Origin: Variovorax sp. OV329
GTDB taxonomy: Bacteria; Pseudomonadota; Gammaproteobacteria; Burkholderiales; Burkholderiaceae_C
Assembly: GCF_900114785.1 (NCBI RefSeq)
Contig: NZ_FOUG01000009.1
Span: forward strand, 150,322-214,321
DNA: 64,000 bases
Direction of reading: 5' to 3'
In this document: one piece after another, positions 41,165-49,028 of the stretch
How the letters are laid out: each line of letters begins with the position of its first letter
How positions within the stretch are numbered: the stretch's first letter is position 1
Made by a program: the position numbers and the translations under genes
The notes under the pieces: generated by a model
What the model saw: only the letters and a program-made list of their open reading frames with translations
Database searches by the model: none
What the model was told of the DNA's origin: nothing

Positions 41165-42958
41165 GTGAGCCTGTCCATCCACCTGCTCGGCGTGCCGCGC
41201 GTGCTGCGCGACGGCCAGGTCCTGGCCGCGCCGCGCGGCCACAAGGTCTGGGGGTTGCTCGCCTACCTGCTGCGCTGCCCGGTGCCGGCCAGCCGCGCGG
41301 AGCTGGCGGCCCTGCTGTTCGAGGATGCCGAAGACCCGCTGGCCGCCCTGCGCTGGAACCTGAGCGAGCTGCGCAAGCTGCTCGACGGTGCCGGGCCGCG
41401 CGGTGAGCAGCTTGCGCTCGAGCTTCCGCCAGGCTCCGCCGTCGACCTGGAAATCGTGCTGCGCGGCACCTGGGCCCAGGCGGTCCAGGTGCCGGGCCTG
41501 GAGCGCGAACTGCTGGAAGGCCTGCGCTTTGGCGCCAGCCCCTCCTTCGATGTCTGGCTGGCCAACGAGCGGCGACTGCTGCGCGCCACCGCCGAGGCGG
41601 TGCTGCACGAGGCGGCCCTGGCGCGGCTGGCGGGCGGTGCCGAGCGCGAGGCGACGGCGTTCGCAACCCGGCTGGTCCGATCCAATCCGCTGGACGAGAA
41701 CTACCAGGCGCTGCTGGTGCGCAGCCTGGCCGCGGCCGGCGACGGCGTGGCCGCAGCCAGACAGGCGGCCGCCTGTGCCGAACTCTTCGAGCGCGAACTG
41801 GGCATCAAGCCCGGCGCTGCAATGCAGGCGGCCATCCGCACCGCCACCGCCGCGCCCATCGCACGCCCGGCCACCGGCCGCGCGGCGGCCAAGGCGCAAC
41901 TGGAAGCCGGCGAAGCCGCGATCAGCGCCGGTGCGCTGGAAGCCGGCCTGCAATGCCTGCGCCGTGCCATCGTCGAGGCCGACAGCACCGGCGACCCGGT
42001 CCTGCGCACGCGCGCCCGCGTGGCGCTGGGCTCGGCCCTCGTCCATGCGGCGCGCGGGCGCGACGAGGAAGGCGCCACCGCCCTGCACGAGGCATTGGCC
42101 GTTGGCCAGAGCGCGACGCCGGCCCTGGCCGCGGCGGCCTGCCGCGAGCTGGGCTATGTCGAGTTCTTGCGCGGCCGCTACGAGCGCGCACTGAAATGGC
42201 TGGAGCAGGCCCGGGCGCTGGCCAGCAGCGACCGTGCCGAGCTGGCGCGCATCGCGATCGTGCGCGGCTCCACGCTCAGCGACACCGCGCACTACGAGGC
42301 CGCGCTGGCCACGCTTCGCGAGGCGCATGCCATGACCGAGGACCTGGGCGATGCCAAGCAGGCGTCCTATGCGCTGTCGATGATCGGCCGCGTGCACCTG
42401 ATGCGCCACGATTTCGACGCGGCCACCGAAGCGCTGGCGCGTTCACTGGAACTGGCGCGCCGCCACTGGACCGCCTTCGTGCCCTGGCCGCAGTCGCTGT
42501 GGGCCGAGGTGCGGCTGCTGCGCGGCGAGGTGGACCTGGCGGCCGAGCACTTCGCCGAGGCCTTCGCGCTGGGCTGCCAGCTGGGCGACCCGTGCTGGGA
42601 AGGCATCGCCGGCCGCGGCCTGGGCCGCGTCGCGATGCTGCGCGGCCAGACCGCGCAGTCGGTGGAGACGCTGGCCGACACCATCAGCCGATGCGCGCGC
42701 CTGCCCGACGCTTACGTGTGGGGCAAGGTCTATGCGCTTGAGCTGCTGTGCAGCGTCGCCGTGCAGGGCCGCCTGCCGCAGGCGCCGGTATGGGTCGATG
42801 AACTGGAAGCCGTGGCCGCCCATTCGGGAATGCGCGAGTTCAGCGTCCGCGCGCGCATGCACCGCGCCGCACTCGGTGATGCCACGGCAGCGGCGGCGGC
42901 ACGCGCACTCGCCAGGGAGATCGACAACGCGGCACTTGCTGCCCACACCGGGCGCTGA
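41165..42958 (+). CDS. BTAD/TPR transcriptional regulator (SARP-like), 597 aa
   Basis: An N-terminal winged-helix region (SIHLLGVPRVLRDGQVLAAP, then LLAYLLRCPVPASRAELAAL) is followed by a bacterial transcriptional activator domain (about 90-240, with NPLDENYQALLVRSLAAAGD and CAELFERELGIKPG). A long array of TPR-like helices then runs to the end. GGAGGG six bases before the GTG at 41165 decides the start. Such proteins activate nearby genes. The DUF4242 gene upstream is the obvious candidate target or partner. No cofactor or signal domain is visible. Confidence 0.85.
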   Translation: MSLSIHLLGVPRVLRDGQVLAAPRGHKVWGLLAYLLRCPVPASRAELAALLFEDAEDPLAALRWNLSELRKLLDGAGPRGEQLALELPPGSAVDLEIVLRGTWAQAVQVPGLERELLEGLRFGASPSFDVWLANERRLLRATAEAVLHEAALARLAGGAEREATAFATRLVRSNPLDENYQALLVRSLAAAGDGVAAARQAAACAELFERELGIKPGAAMQAAIRTATAAPIARPATGRAAAKAQLEAGEAAISAGALEAGLQCLRRAIVEADSTGDPVLRTRARVALGSALVHAARGRDEEGATALHEALAVGQSATPALAAAACRELGYVEFLRGRYERALKWLEQARALASSDRAELARIAIVRGSTLSDTAHYEAALATLREAHAMTEDLGDAKQASYALSMIGRVHLMRHDFDAATEALARSLELARRHWTAFVPWPQSLWAEVRLLRGEVDLAAEHFAEAFALGCQLGDPCWEGIAGRGLGRVAMLRGQTAQSVETLADTISRCARLPDAYVWGKVYALELLCSVAVQGRLPQAPVWVDELEAVAAHSGMREFSVRARMHRAALGDATAAAAARALAREIDNAALAAHTGR

Positions 42959-42971
42959 GGCCGCGCCCGGA

Positions 42972-43394
42972 TCAATGCACCTGGCCGCGCTCGGCCAGTG
43001 GCGTCTCGGTGTGCGCCACGCAGTGCCACTGGTCGTCCTTGCGCACCCAGGTGGAGGTGTCGGCCATCTCTTCGGTCTTCGACTGCCCGTCCTTGCCGCG
43101 CGGCGCCATCGACTGCTTCACGCGGTAGCTGAGGATGGCCAGGTCCTGCGTGGGCATCAGCATCTCGAAGTCGGCGAGGTCGAAATCCTTGAGGACCATG
43201 GTGCCCTGCTCGGCCATCTGCCGGTACTGCGCGTGGTCGAACTTCATCATGCCGTGGGGGCTGACCATCAGTGCCTGCTGGTCCAGCAGGGACAGCGCAG
43301 CGTCCGTATCCTGCGCCACCATCGACTGCCAGAATTTCTTCTCCAGGTCGATCAGCTGCTGCGCGGTGTCTTGCACTTGCTCATGTTTCGCCAT
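42972..43394 (-). CDS. SnoaL/DUF4440-like nuclear transport factor 2 fold protein, 140 aa
   Basis: A small NTF2-fold protein. QQLIDLEKKFWQSMVAQDTD, ALSLLDQQALMVSPHGMM and the C-terminal TSTWVRKDDQWHCVAHTETP match the SnoaL-like/DUF4440 pattern. AGGAG seven bases upstream supports the ATG at 43394. It has no signal peptide. Function is unknown, since members range from ketosteroid isomerase-like enzymes to ligand-binding proteins. It converges with the BTAD regulator gene. Confidence 0.8.
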   Translation of the reverse strand: MAKHEQVQDTAQQLIDLEKKFWQSMVAQDTDAALSLLDQQALMVSPHGMMKFDHAQYRQMAEQGTMVLKDFDLADFEMLMPTQDLAILSYRVKQSMAPRGKDGQSKTEEMADTSTWVRKDDQWHCVAHTETPLAERGQVH

Positions 43395-43520
43395 GCGGAA
43401 CTCCTGAACGTGGTTGGACAAGGATCAAGTGTGGCCAGCGGCGGCCACCCTCCCAATCAGTCGCCGCGGGAAGTGCGGGTAGTCCTTGGCCGACGGACGT
43501 GCGCGCGGCACAGCGCGCGT

Positions 43521-44006
43521 TCAGCGGGCGGGCTCGGCGGGCGCTGCAGGCGCCAGCGGCGCCTCGGTCACGAAGCCGATGCGCGACAGCCCCGCCTTGT
43601 TGGCGATGCCCATCACCTGCACCACGCGGCCGTAGGGCACGCCCTCGTCGGCGCGCAGCTGCACCTCGGTGTCGCGGCTGGCCGCCGCGGCCTTGGCAAG
43701 TCCGGCGGCCAGCTCCTCGGGACTGACCGGCGCCTCGTTGAGGAAGGTGCCACCTTGCGCGTCGATGACCACCGAGACGAACTGCGGCGCCTGCGCCGGC
43801 TGTCCGGCATCGGTCTTGGGCAGGTCCAGGCGGATGGAGCTGGCCATGAGCGGCGCGGTGATGATGAAGATGACCAGCAGCACCAGCATCACGTCCACCA
43901 GCGGCGTGACGTTGATGTCCGACAGCGGCCGCTGTCCGCCGCCGCCCAGCGCACGTCCGCCGCCGCTGCCCGCGGAGCTGCCGAGCGAGGTGCGGCCGAA
44001 CGCCAT
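43521..44006 (-). CDS. exbD: ExbD/TolR biopolymer transport protein, 161 aa
   Basis: This is a stator-type partner of the proton channel that powers TonB or Tol. The N-terminus is a Gly/Ser-rich cytoplasmic stretch. One membrane segment (about 34-54) contains the essential Asp38 in NVTPLVDVMLVLLVIF. A periplasmic domain of about 100 residues with DEGVPYGRVVQVMGIANKAG follows. It lies 10 bp after exbB. No tonB is seen in the window, so whether it serves TonB or another system is open. Confidence 0.9.
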   Translation of the reverse strand: MAFGRTSLGSSAGSGGGRALGGGGQRPLSDINVTPLVDVMLVLLVIFIITAPLMASSIRLDLPKTDAGQPAQAPQFVSVVIDAQGGTFLNEAPVSPEELAAGLAKAAAASRDTEVQLRADEGVPYGRVVQVMGIANKAGLSRIGFVTEAPLAPAAPAEPAR

Positions 44007-44016
44007 GGCCTGGTTC

Positions 44017-44676
44017 TCAGTGCGACGCCGGCGCGAAGCGCGCCAGCAGATCGTGGGCGAAGCCTTCCAGCTCGGCCTCGATGCGGCCGATGATCCGGCC
44101 GAACACGTTGTAGGCCAGCACGGCGGGAATGGCCACGGCCAGGCCGAAGGCCGTCATGATCAGCGCCTCGCCCACCGGGCCGGCCACCTTGTCGATGGTG
44201 AAGCCGCCGCTCTGCGTGGCAATGGTGGCCAGGGCATGGTGGATGCCCCACACGGTGCCCAGCAGGCCGACGAAGGGCGCGGTCGCGCCCACCGTGGCCA
44301 GCAGGATCTGGCCGCCCTGCAGCCGGCGCAGCGCCGAATGCAGCGCGTCGCGCAGGGCGCGGGTCAGGCGCAGAGAAGGGTCGCCGCCGGCGCCCAGGCT
44401 TGACGCGTCCGTGGCCGAGGCATGGCGCAGCGCATGCACCGCCGGCAGCACCAGCAGCGCGCGGTCGAAGCCGGCGAGGCGGCTGGCGGCCTCGTCCAGC
44501 GAGGGCGCCTGCCAGAAGGCGGCGATGCTGCGCAGCACGCTGGCTGTGCCGGCGCGCAGCAGCCAGGCCTTCCACAGGATGGCGACCCAGCTGGCAACGG
44601 ACATGAGCAGCAGCAGGCCGGCCACCGCGCGGCTGACCGCGTCGCCTTCGAGCAGCAGGGCCTGCAGCGCGCTCAA
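44017..44676 (-). CDS. exbB: MotA/TolQ/ExbB proton channel family protein, 219 aa
   Basis: It has three membrane segments, near 17-37, 112-140 and 160-182. The hallmark [21 protein letters not shown] and [22 protein letters not shown] lie in the last two. It forms the proton-conducting ring with ExbD. It starts with TTG, whose bases overlap the dapB stop (TTGA), and no other start gives the first membrane segment. It is coupled to dapB upstream and to exbD 10 bp downstream. Confidence 0.9.
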   Translation of the reverse strand: MSALQALLLEGDAVSRAVAGLLLLMSVASWVAILWKAWLLRAGTASVLRSIAAFWQAPSLDEAASRLAGFDRALLVLPAVHALRHASATDASSLGAGGDPSLRLTRALRDALHSALRRLQGGQILLATVGATAPFVGLLGTVWGIHHALATIATQSGGFTIDKVAGPVGEALIMTAFGLAVAIPAVLAYNVFGRIIGRIEAELEGFAHDLLARFAPASH

Positions 44677-45497
44677 CGCAGGCCCAGCACGTCGAACATG
44701 TCGAACAGGCCGCGCTTCTGGCCCGCCAGGAAGCGCACCGCGCGCAGGCTGCCCTGGGCATAGGTGACGCGGCTGGAGGACTTGTGGCTGATCTCGATGC
44801 GCTCGCCGATGCCCGCGAACAGCACCGTGTGGTCGCCCACGATGTCGCCGCCGCGGATGGTGGCGAAGCCGATGGAGGACGGGTCGCGCTCGCCGGTGAC
44901 GCCTTCGCGGGCGTAGACGGCGCAGTCCTTCAGGTCGCGGCCCAGCGCATCGGCGATGACCTCGCCCATCTTCAGCGCGGTGCCCGAGGGGGCATCGACC
45001 TTGTGGCGGTGGTGCGCCTCGACGATCTCGATGTCGTAGCCCGTGGACAGCGCCTTGGCCGCCATCTCCAGCAGCTTGAGCGTGACGTTGACGCCCACGC
45101 TCATGTTGGGCGCCATCATGATGGCGACGTCCTTGGCGTATTCGGCGATCTGCGCCTTCTGCGCCTCGCTGAAGCCGGTGGTGCCGATCACCGCCTGCAC
45201 GCCCAGCTCGCGGCAGACCGCCAGGTGCGCCAGCGTGCCCTCGGGCCGGGTGAAGTCGATGAGCACCTGCGAGTTGGCCAGGCCCTGGCGCAGGTCGGAC
45301 ACGATGGGCACGCCCGATGCGGTGCCCAGCCAGGCGGTGGCGTCGCTGCCCAGCGCGGGGCTGCCGGCGATGTCGAGCGCGCCGCTGAGCTTGCAGTCGT
45401 CGGTGCCCTGCACGGCCTCGATCAGCATGCGGCCCATGCGGCCGGAAGCGCCGGCGATGGCGACGCGGTGAACGTTGGATGTGTTGGAGTCGGTCAC
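44673..45497 (-). CDS. dapB: 4-hydroxy-tetrahydrodipicolinate reductase, 274 aa
   Basis: It makes tetrahydrodipicolinate for lysine and diaminopimelate. The nucleotide-binding GASGRMG (16-22), the FTRPEGTL and GTTGF segments, and the catalytic [16 protein letters not shown] are present. The GTG at 45497 with AAGGA upstream gives the usual start, although the frame is open further. It sits in a bamE-dapB-exbB-exbD run, an order often seen in Burkholderiales. Confidence 0.95.
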   Translation of the reverse strand: MTDSNTSNVHRVAIAGASGRMGRMLIEAVQGTDDCKLSGALDIAGSPALGSDATAWLGTASGVPIVSDLRQGLANSQVLIDFTRPEGTLAHLAVCRELGVQAVIGTTGFSEAQKAQIAEYAKDVAIMMAPNMSVGVNVTLKLLEMAAKALSTGYDIEIVEAHHRHKVDAPSGTALKMGEVIADALGRDLKDCAVYAREGVTGERDPSSIGFATIRGGDIVGDHTVLFAGIGERIEISHKSSSRVTYAQGSLRAVRFLAGQKRGLFDMFDVLGLR

Positions 45498-45561
45498 GCG
45501 TTTCCTTGAGAGGAAGAACGGGAAGGGGCTGGTCTTCGCAAGCCCCGGGGGCACGGCGGGC

Positions 45562-46131
45562 TCAGCGGCCGGCGTCGAGCGGCGGGTAGCTGGGGGGCAG
45601 GGGCGGCAGGTTCTGCTGCGACGGCGCATCCGCGGCGCTCTTGGCGTCGCCGTCTTTCTTCGGGTCGAACTTCTTGAGCTCGTCCTCGGAGGCTTCCAGC
45701 TTGGGCACCTTGCCGCCCGCGCGGGCACGGGTGTCGAGCGCGGCGACGAATTCTTCCTCGCTGGGCATCGGGTCGCCCTCGAAGTGGTCGAGCAGCTCGC
45801 CCTTGAAGAACATGGTCAGGCGGCGCTGCTGCGCCTCCACGCCCTGGCGGCGGATGGTGAACACGTAGTCCCAGCGGTCGCCGTGGAACACGTCGCTCAG
45901 CAGCGAGGTGCCCAGGATCTCGCGCACCTGCTGGCGCGTCATGCCGGGCTTGAGTGCCTCGACCTGTTCCTTGGACACGAAGTTGCCCTGGACCACCTCG
46001 ACCTTGTAGGGGGTGACGGAATTGAGCGCGCTGCGCGTGGAGCTGCCGATGCTGCTGCACGCACCCAGGCTGACGGTGCCGGCAAGGGCCACCAGAAGCA
46101 GCCCGAGGCGGCGTGTGTGAATGGCAGACAT
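45562..46131 (-). CDS. bamE: outer membrane assembly factor BamE lipoprotein, 189 aa
   Basis: A lipoprotein signal ends in SLGAC. The SmpA/OmlA domain follows: [39 protein letters not shown] and [16 protein letters not shown]. BamE stabilises the BAM complex that folds outer-membrane proteins. The C-terminal 60 residues are a Lys/Asp/Pro-rich tail beyond the E. coli length. It is divergent from fur with 81 bp between starts. Confidence 0.93.
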   Translation of the reverse strand: MSAIHTRRLGLLLVALAGTVSLGACSSIGSSTRSALNSVTPYKVEVVQGNFVSKEQVEALKPGMTRQQVREILGTSLLSDVFHGDRWDYVFTIRRQGVEAQQRRLTMFFKGELLDHFEGDPMPSEEEFVAALDTRARAGGKVPKLEASEDELKKFDPKKDGDAKSAADAPSQQNLPPLPPSYPPLDAGR

Positions 46132-46212
46132 GGGAAAAGAGGCAAGCGATATGATCGAACCATTGTAGCGGCTGGCCCCCGGCGGCTTGGCCGCGGCCGG
46201 CAAGGGAACCCA
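46132..46212. promoter_or_regulatory. divergent bamE / fur promoter region
   Basis: The 81-bp gap holds TACAAT on the minus strand (46163-46168), a likely -10 for bamE about 30 bases before its ATG. It also holds TATGAT on the plus strand (46149-46154), a possible -10 for fur. No clear -35 boxes or Fur box were seen, so autoregulation of fur cannot be claimed. Confidence 0.4.
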
Positions 46213-46632
46213 ATGGACAAGATCGAAGAACTCAAGAGCACCGGGCTGAAAGCCACCTTGCCGCGCCTGAAGATCCTGGAAATCTTCCAGAGCGGCAGCC
46301 AGCGCCACATGACGGCCGAAGACGTCTACCGCGTGCTGCTCAACCACCATTCCGACATCGGCCTGGCCACCGTCTACCGGGTGCTGACCCAGTTCGAGCA
46401 GGCCGGCATCCTCGAGCGCAGCCACTTCGAAAGCGGCAAGGCCGTCTACGAGCTCAACGAGGGCACCCACCACGATCACCTGGTGTGCACCAGCTGCGGC
46501 AAGGTGGAGGAGTTCTACGACGCCGAGATCGAGCAGCGCCAGCAGAACATCGCCAAGGACAAGGGCTGGACCCTGCAGGACCACGCCATGTCCCTCTACG
46601 GCCTCTGCGGCGACTGCATCAAGAAGCGCTGA
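46213..46632 (+). CDS. fur: ferric uptake regulator Fur, 139 aa
   Basis: A metal-sensing repressor of iron uptake genes. An N-terminal winged helix ([40 protein letters not shown]) is followed by a dimerisation domain with [16 protein letters not shown] and CGDC, which carry His and Cys metal ligands. Length and divergent placement with bamE are classic. A likely target in this window is the TonB receptor at 15.6 kb. Confidence 0.96.
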   Translation: MDKIEELKSTGLKATLPRLKILEIFQSGSQRHMTAEDVYRVLLNHHSDIGLATVYRVLTQFEQAGILERSHFESGKAVYELNEGTHHDHLVCTSCGKVEEFYDAEIEQRQQNIAKDKGWTLQDHAMSLYGLCGDCIKKR

Positions 46633-46675
46633 ACGTCAGCTAGCGCCAGCAGCATCCGCGCCTGCGCACCCAAAG

Positions 46676-46782
46676 CCAGCGACACACCGAGGAACCGGCT
46701 TCGCCGGGCCTCAGGTGTGGTCTCCCCCTCGGGGGGTGGCGAATTACACGTAGCGGGAGCGAAGTGAAAAGCCGGGGAGCTT
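46676..46782 (-). repeat. 3' intergenic repeat, copy 2 (after hprK)
   Basis: It lies between the convergent fur and hprK genes and, read in the hprK direction, begins three bases after the stop. It contains CCCCGGCTTTTCAC, the CCCCCCGAGGGGG hairpin and the CCGGC-GAA-GCCGG hairpin. It is nearly identical to copy 3 apart from a short indel and compensating changes in the second hairpin. Confidence 0.75.
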
Positions 46783-46785
46783 CAG

Positions 46786-47742
46786 CTATTCGTCCCGGTT
46801 GGCTTCCATGGCCTTGTGGTGGCGGGCGACGAATTCAGCGTACGTGTCGATGCCGCGCAGTTGCAGGATCGAGTTGCGCACGGCCGCCTCCACGAGCACG
46901 GCGATGTTGCGGCCGGCCACCACCTGGATGATGACCTTGCGGATGGGCACGCCCAGCACGTCCTGCGTGAGCGGGGCCGAGGGCATGCGCTCGTAGTCGC
47001 GCTCGAAGCTGTCTCGGCGCACCAGGTGCACGATGAGCTTCAGGCGCATCTTCCGGCGCACCGCCGTCTCGCCGAAGATGGCGCGAATGTCCAGCAGGCC
47101 GATGCCCCGCACCTCCAGGAGGTTTTGCAGCAGATCGGGGCAGCGGCCTTCGATGGTGGTCTGGTTGATGCGGAACAGGTCCACCGCGTCGTCGGCCACA
47201 AGGCCGTTGCCGCGCGAGATCAGCTCCAGGCCCAGCTCGCTCTTGCCCAGGCCCGACTCGCCCGTGATCATCACGCCCAGCCCCAGGATGTCCATGAACA
47301 CGCCGTGCATCGAGGTGCGCTCGGCGAAGTGCTTGGACAAATAGGCGCGAAGCACGTCGATCACGAAGGCCGACGATTCCTTGGTGGCGAACAGCGGCAA
47401 CTGCGCCCGCTCGCAGATGGACAGCAGGGTGTCCGGCGCGGCCTGGCCGTCGGCCAGCACCAGCATGGGCGGCTCCAGCGTGACGATGCGCGCGATGCGC
47501 CGCGCGCAGTCGTCCAGCGTGCCGCGCGTCAGATAGGCGATCTCGCGCGCGCCCAGGATCTGTACCCGGTAGGGATGGATGTAGTTGAGGTAGCCCACCA
47601 GGTCCGCCGCCGACTGGGCGCGGCTGATCACCTCGGGGTCGAACTGCCGCTCCGACGCCCCCAGGCCCGCCAGCCACTCCCATCGCAGGGAGCCGCGGAA
47701 CTCCTCGAACATCGCATCGGCACTGACGACAGTCGGCTTCAT
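46786..47742 (-). CDS. hprK: HPr kinase/phosphorylase, 318 aa
   Basis: It phosphorylates and dephosphorylates Ser46-type sites of HPr. The Walker A GESGLGKS is at 161-168, preceded by [13 protein letters not shown] and followed by DDAVDLFRI. The C-terminal signature [16 protein letters not shown] is also typical. Length is normal. It belongs to the hpf-ptsN-hprK set of betaproteobacteria, where it links carbon status to the nitrogen PTS. It is separated from ptsN by repeat copy 3. Confidence 0.96.
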   Translation of the reverse strand: MKPTVVSADAMFEEFRGSLRWEWLAGLGASERQFDPEVISRAQSAADLVGYLNYIHPYRVQILGAREIAYLTRGTLDDCARRIARIVTLEPPMLVLADGQAAPDTLLSICERAQLPLFATKESSAFVIDVLRAYLSKHFAERTSMHGVFMDILGLGVMITGESGLGKSELGLELISRGNGLVADDAVDLFRINQTTIEGRCPDLLQNLLEVRGIGLLDIRAIFGETAVRRKMRLKLIVHLVRRDSFERDYERMPSAPLTQDVLGVPIRKVIIQVVAGRNIAVLVEAAVRNSILQLRGIDTYAEFVARHHKAMEANRDE

Positions 47743-47770
47743 GGACTCAGCGCAAAAATCCCCGCGGCCG

Positions 47771-47876
47771 AAGCCAGCAACACACCGAGGAACTGGCTTC
47801 GCCAGGCCTCAGGTGTGGTCTCCCCCTCGGGGGGTGGCGTTACACGACCGAAGGGAGTGAAAAGCCGGGGGGCCAA
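47771..47876 (-). repeat. 3' intergenic repeat, copy 3 (after ptsN)
   Basis: It begins three bases after the ptsN stop, in the same orientation to its gene as the other copies. Its second hairpin reads CTGGC-TTC-GCCAG on the plus strand where copy 2 has CCGGC-TTC-GCCGG. This is a paired change that keeps the stem and so supports a selected RNA structure. Confidence 0.75.
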
Positions 47877-47878
47877 GG

Positions 47879-48346
47879 TCACGCCACCTGGGCCGACTGC
47901 CAGCCGGCGATCAGGGCGTGCAGTGCCGAGGCATCGCTGCTGGACTTGATCTGCTCGCGCAGGTTGGCGTCGGACAGCAGTTCGGCGATCTCGGAAAGAA
48001 TTTCCAGATGCTTCTGGGTCGCCGCCTCGGGCACCAGAAGAAAAATCAACAGTACGACGGGTTGCTCGTCCGGTGCGTCGAAGCCGATGGGGTGGGCCAG
48101 TTGGAACACCGACGCCATGGGCGACTTCAGGCCCTTGATGCGGCCGTGTGGAATGGCAACGCCATGGCCCAGGCCGGTGGAGCCGAGACGCTCGCGCGCA
48201 AAGAGGCTGTCGGTGATGAGCGCGCGGCCGAGTCCGTGGAGGTTCTCGAACAGCAGCCCAGCCTCTTCAAAGGCGCGCTTCTTGCTGGTGGCATCGACGC
48301 CCACAAGGACTTGTGCGGGCGGCAGGATGGACGCGAGTCGGTTCAT
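47879..48346 (-). CDS. ptsN: PTS IIA-like nitrogen-regulatory protein PtsN, 155 aa
   Basis: This is EIIA-Ntr, the end point of the nitrogen phosphotransfer chain, which regulates K+ and nitrogen functions. The phosphorylated His67 lies in GHGVAIPHGRI. LIFLLVPEAATQKHLEILSE is also typical of the family. MNRLASILPP at 48346 is chosen over an upstream start because it is the usual N-terminus. It lies between hpf and hprK on the same strand. Confidence 0.94.
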   Translation of the reverse strand: MNRLASILPPAQVLVGVDATSKKRAFEEAGLLFENLHGLGRALITDSLFARERLGSTGLGHGVAIPHGRIKGLKSPMASVFQLAHPIGFDAPDEQPVVLLIFLLVPEAATQKHLEILSEIAELLSDANLREQIKSSSDASALHALIAGWQSAQVA

Positions 48347-48451
48347 GGTGGGGAGAGAGCGGGGGCGATTATGCACCTGCCCCACAAAAAGCAAAGAGCC
48401 GCCCTAAGGCGGCCCGCAAGAGGATTTGCCCTCAGTGTCAATTACATCACG

Positions 48452-48781
48452 TTACATGACCCGCTTCGGGGCTGCATGGTGGTGGTCCTGCAGGCGGTCC
48501 TTGTGGCGCACCACCTGGCGGTCCAGCTTGTCGACCAGTTCGTCGACTGCGGCGTAAAGATCAGCATGGCTCGACTCGGCGAACATGTCATTTCCCTTGA
48601 CGTGGATGTTGCATTCGGCCCGTTGGCGCCTTTCCTTTTCCTTCTGCTTTTCCACCGTCAGGATCACCTTCACGTCGACCACCTGGTCGAAATGCCGCGT
48701 GATCCGGTCCAGCTTGCTGGTGACGTAGTTGCGCAGCGCGGGAGTAACGTCGAGGTGATGACCGCTGATCGTCAGATTCAT
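48452..48781 (-). CDS. hpf: ribosome hibernation promoting factor, short form, 109 aa
   Basis: It binds the 30S subunit and promotes 100S dimers in stationary phase. [20 protein letters not shown], a basic helix ([12 protein letters not shown]), and [22 protein letters not shown] followed by [12 protein letters not shown] match the family. The short C-terminus places it with HPF rather than long HPF. In many relatives rpoN is directly upstream. Here a 247-bp gap and then a helicase gene lie upstream. Confidence 0.93.
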   Translation of the reverse strand: MNLTISGHHLDVTPALRNYVTSKLDRITRHFDQVVDVKVILTVEKQKEKERRQRAECNIHVKGNDMFAESSHADLYAAVDELVDKLDRQVVRHKDRLQDHHHAAPKRVM

Positions 48782-49028
48782 GAATGACCTCCTGGAATTG
48801 ACGGTTAAGGAAGTGACGCCACCCGGAACCCGGGTGGAATCGGCGGGAGAACTTGGGGGGAGATGAGAAGGGGGAAGATGGGAGACGGAAAGCTCGGCAG
48901 GTCGATTCACTATGCCCGGGCCCCCCCAGAAAATCAACGTTCCGGGGCCTTGTCCCTACACCTTGTTTGTGACCATATCTTTACTTTGCTTTTGATGGCA
49001 AAGTCGCTGAGTTCGCTGATTCCCGGCC
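48782..49028. promoter_or_regulatory. intergenic region upstream of hpf
   Basis: Between the hpf start and the helicase stop (both minus strand) lies a purine-rich segment (48840-48890 on the plus strand) and an AT-rich stretch at 48965-49000. The latter has TTGCCA and ATATGG-like hexamers on the minus strand that could form a weak promoter for hpf. No sigma-54 type GG/GC pair was recognised and no gene fits in it. Confidence 0.3.
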
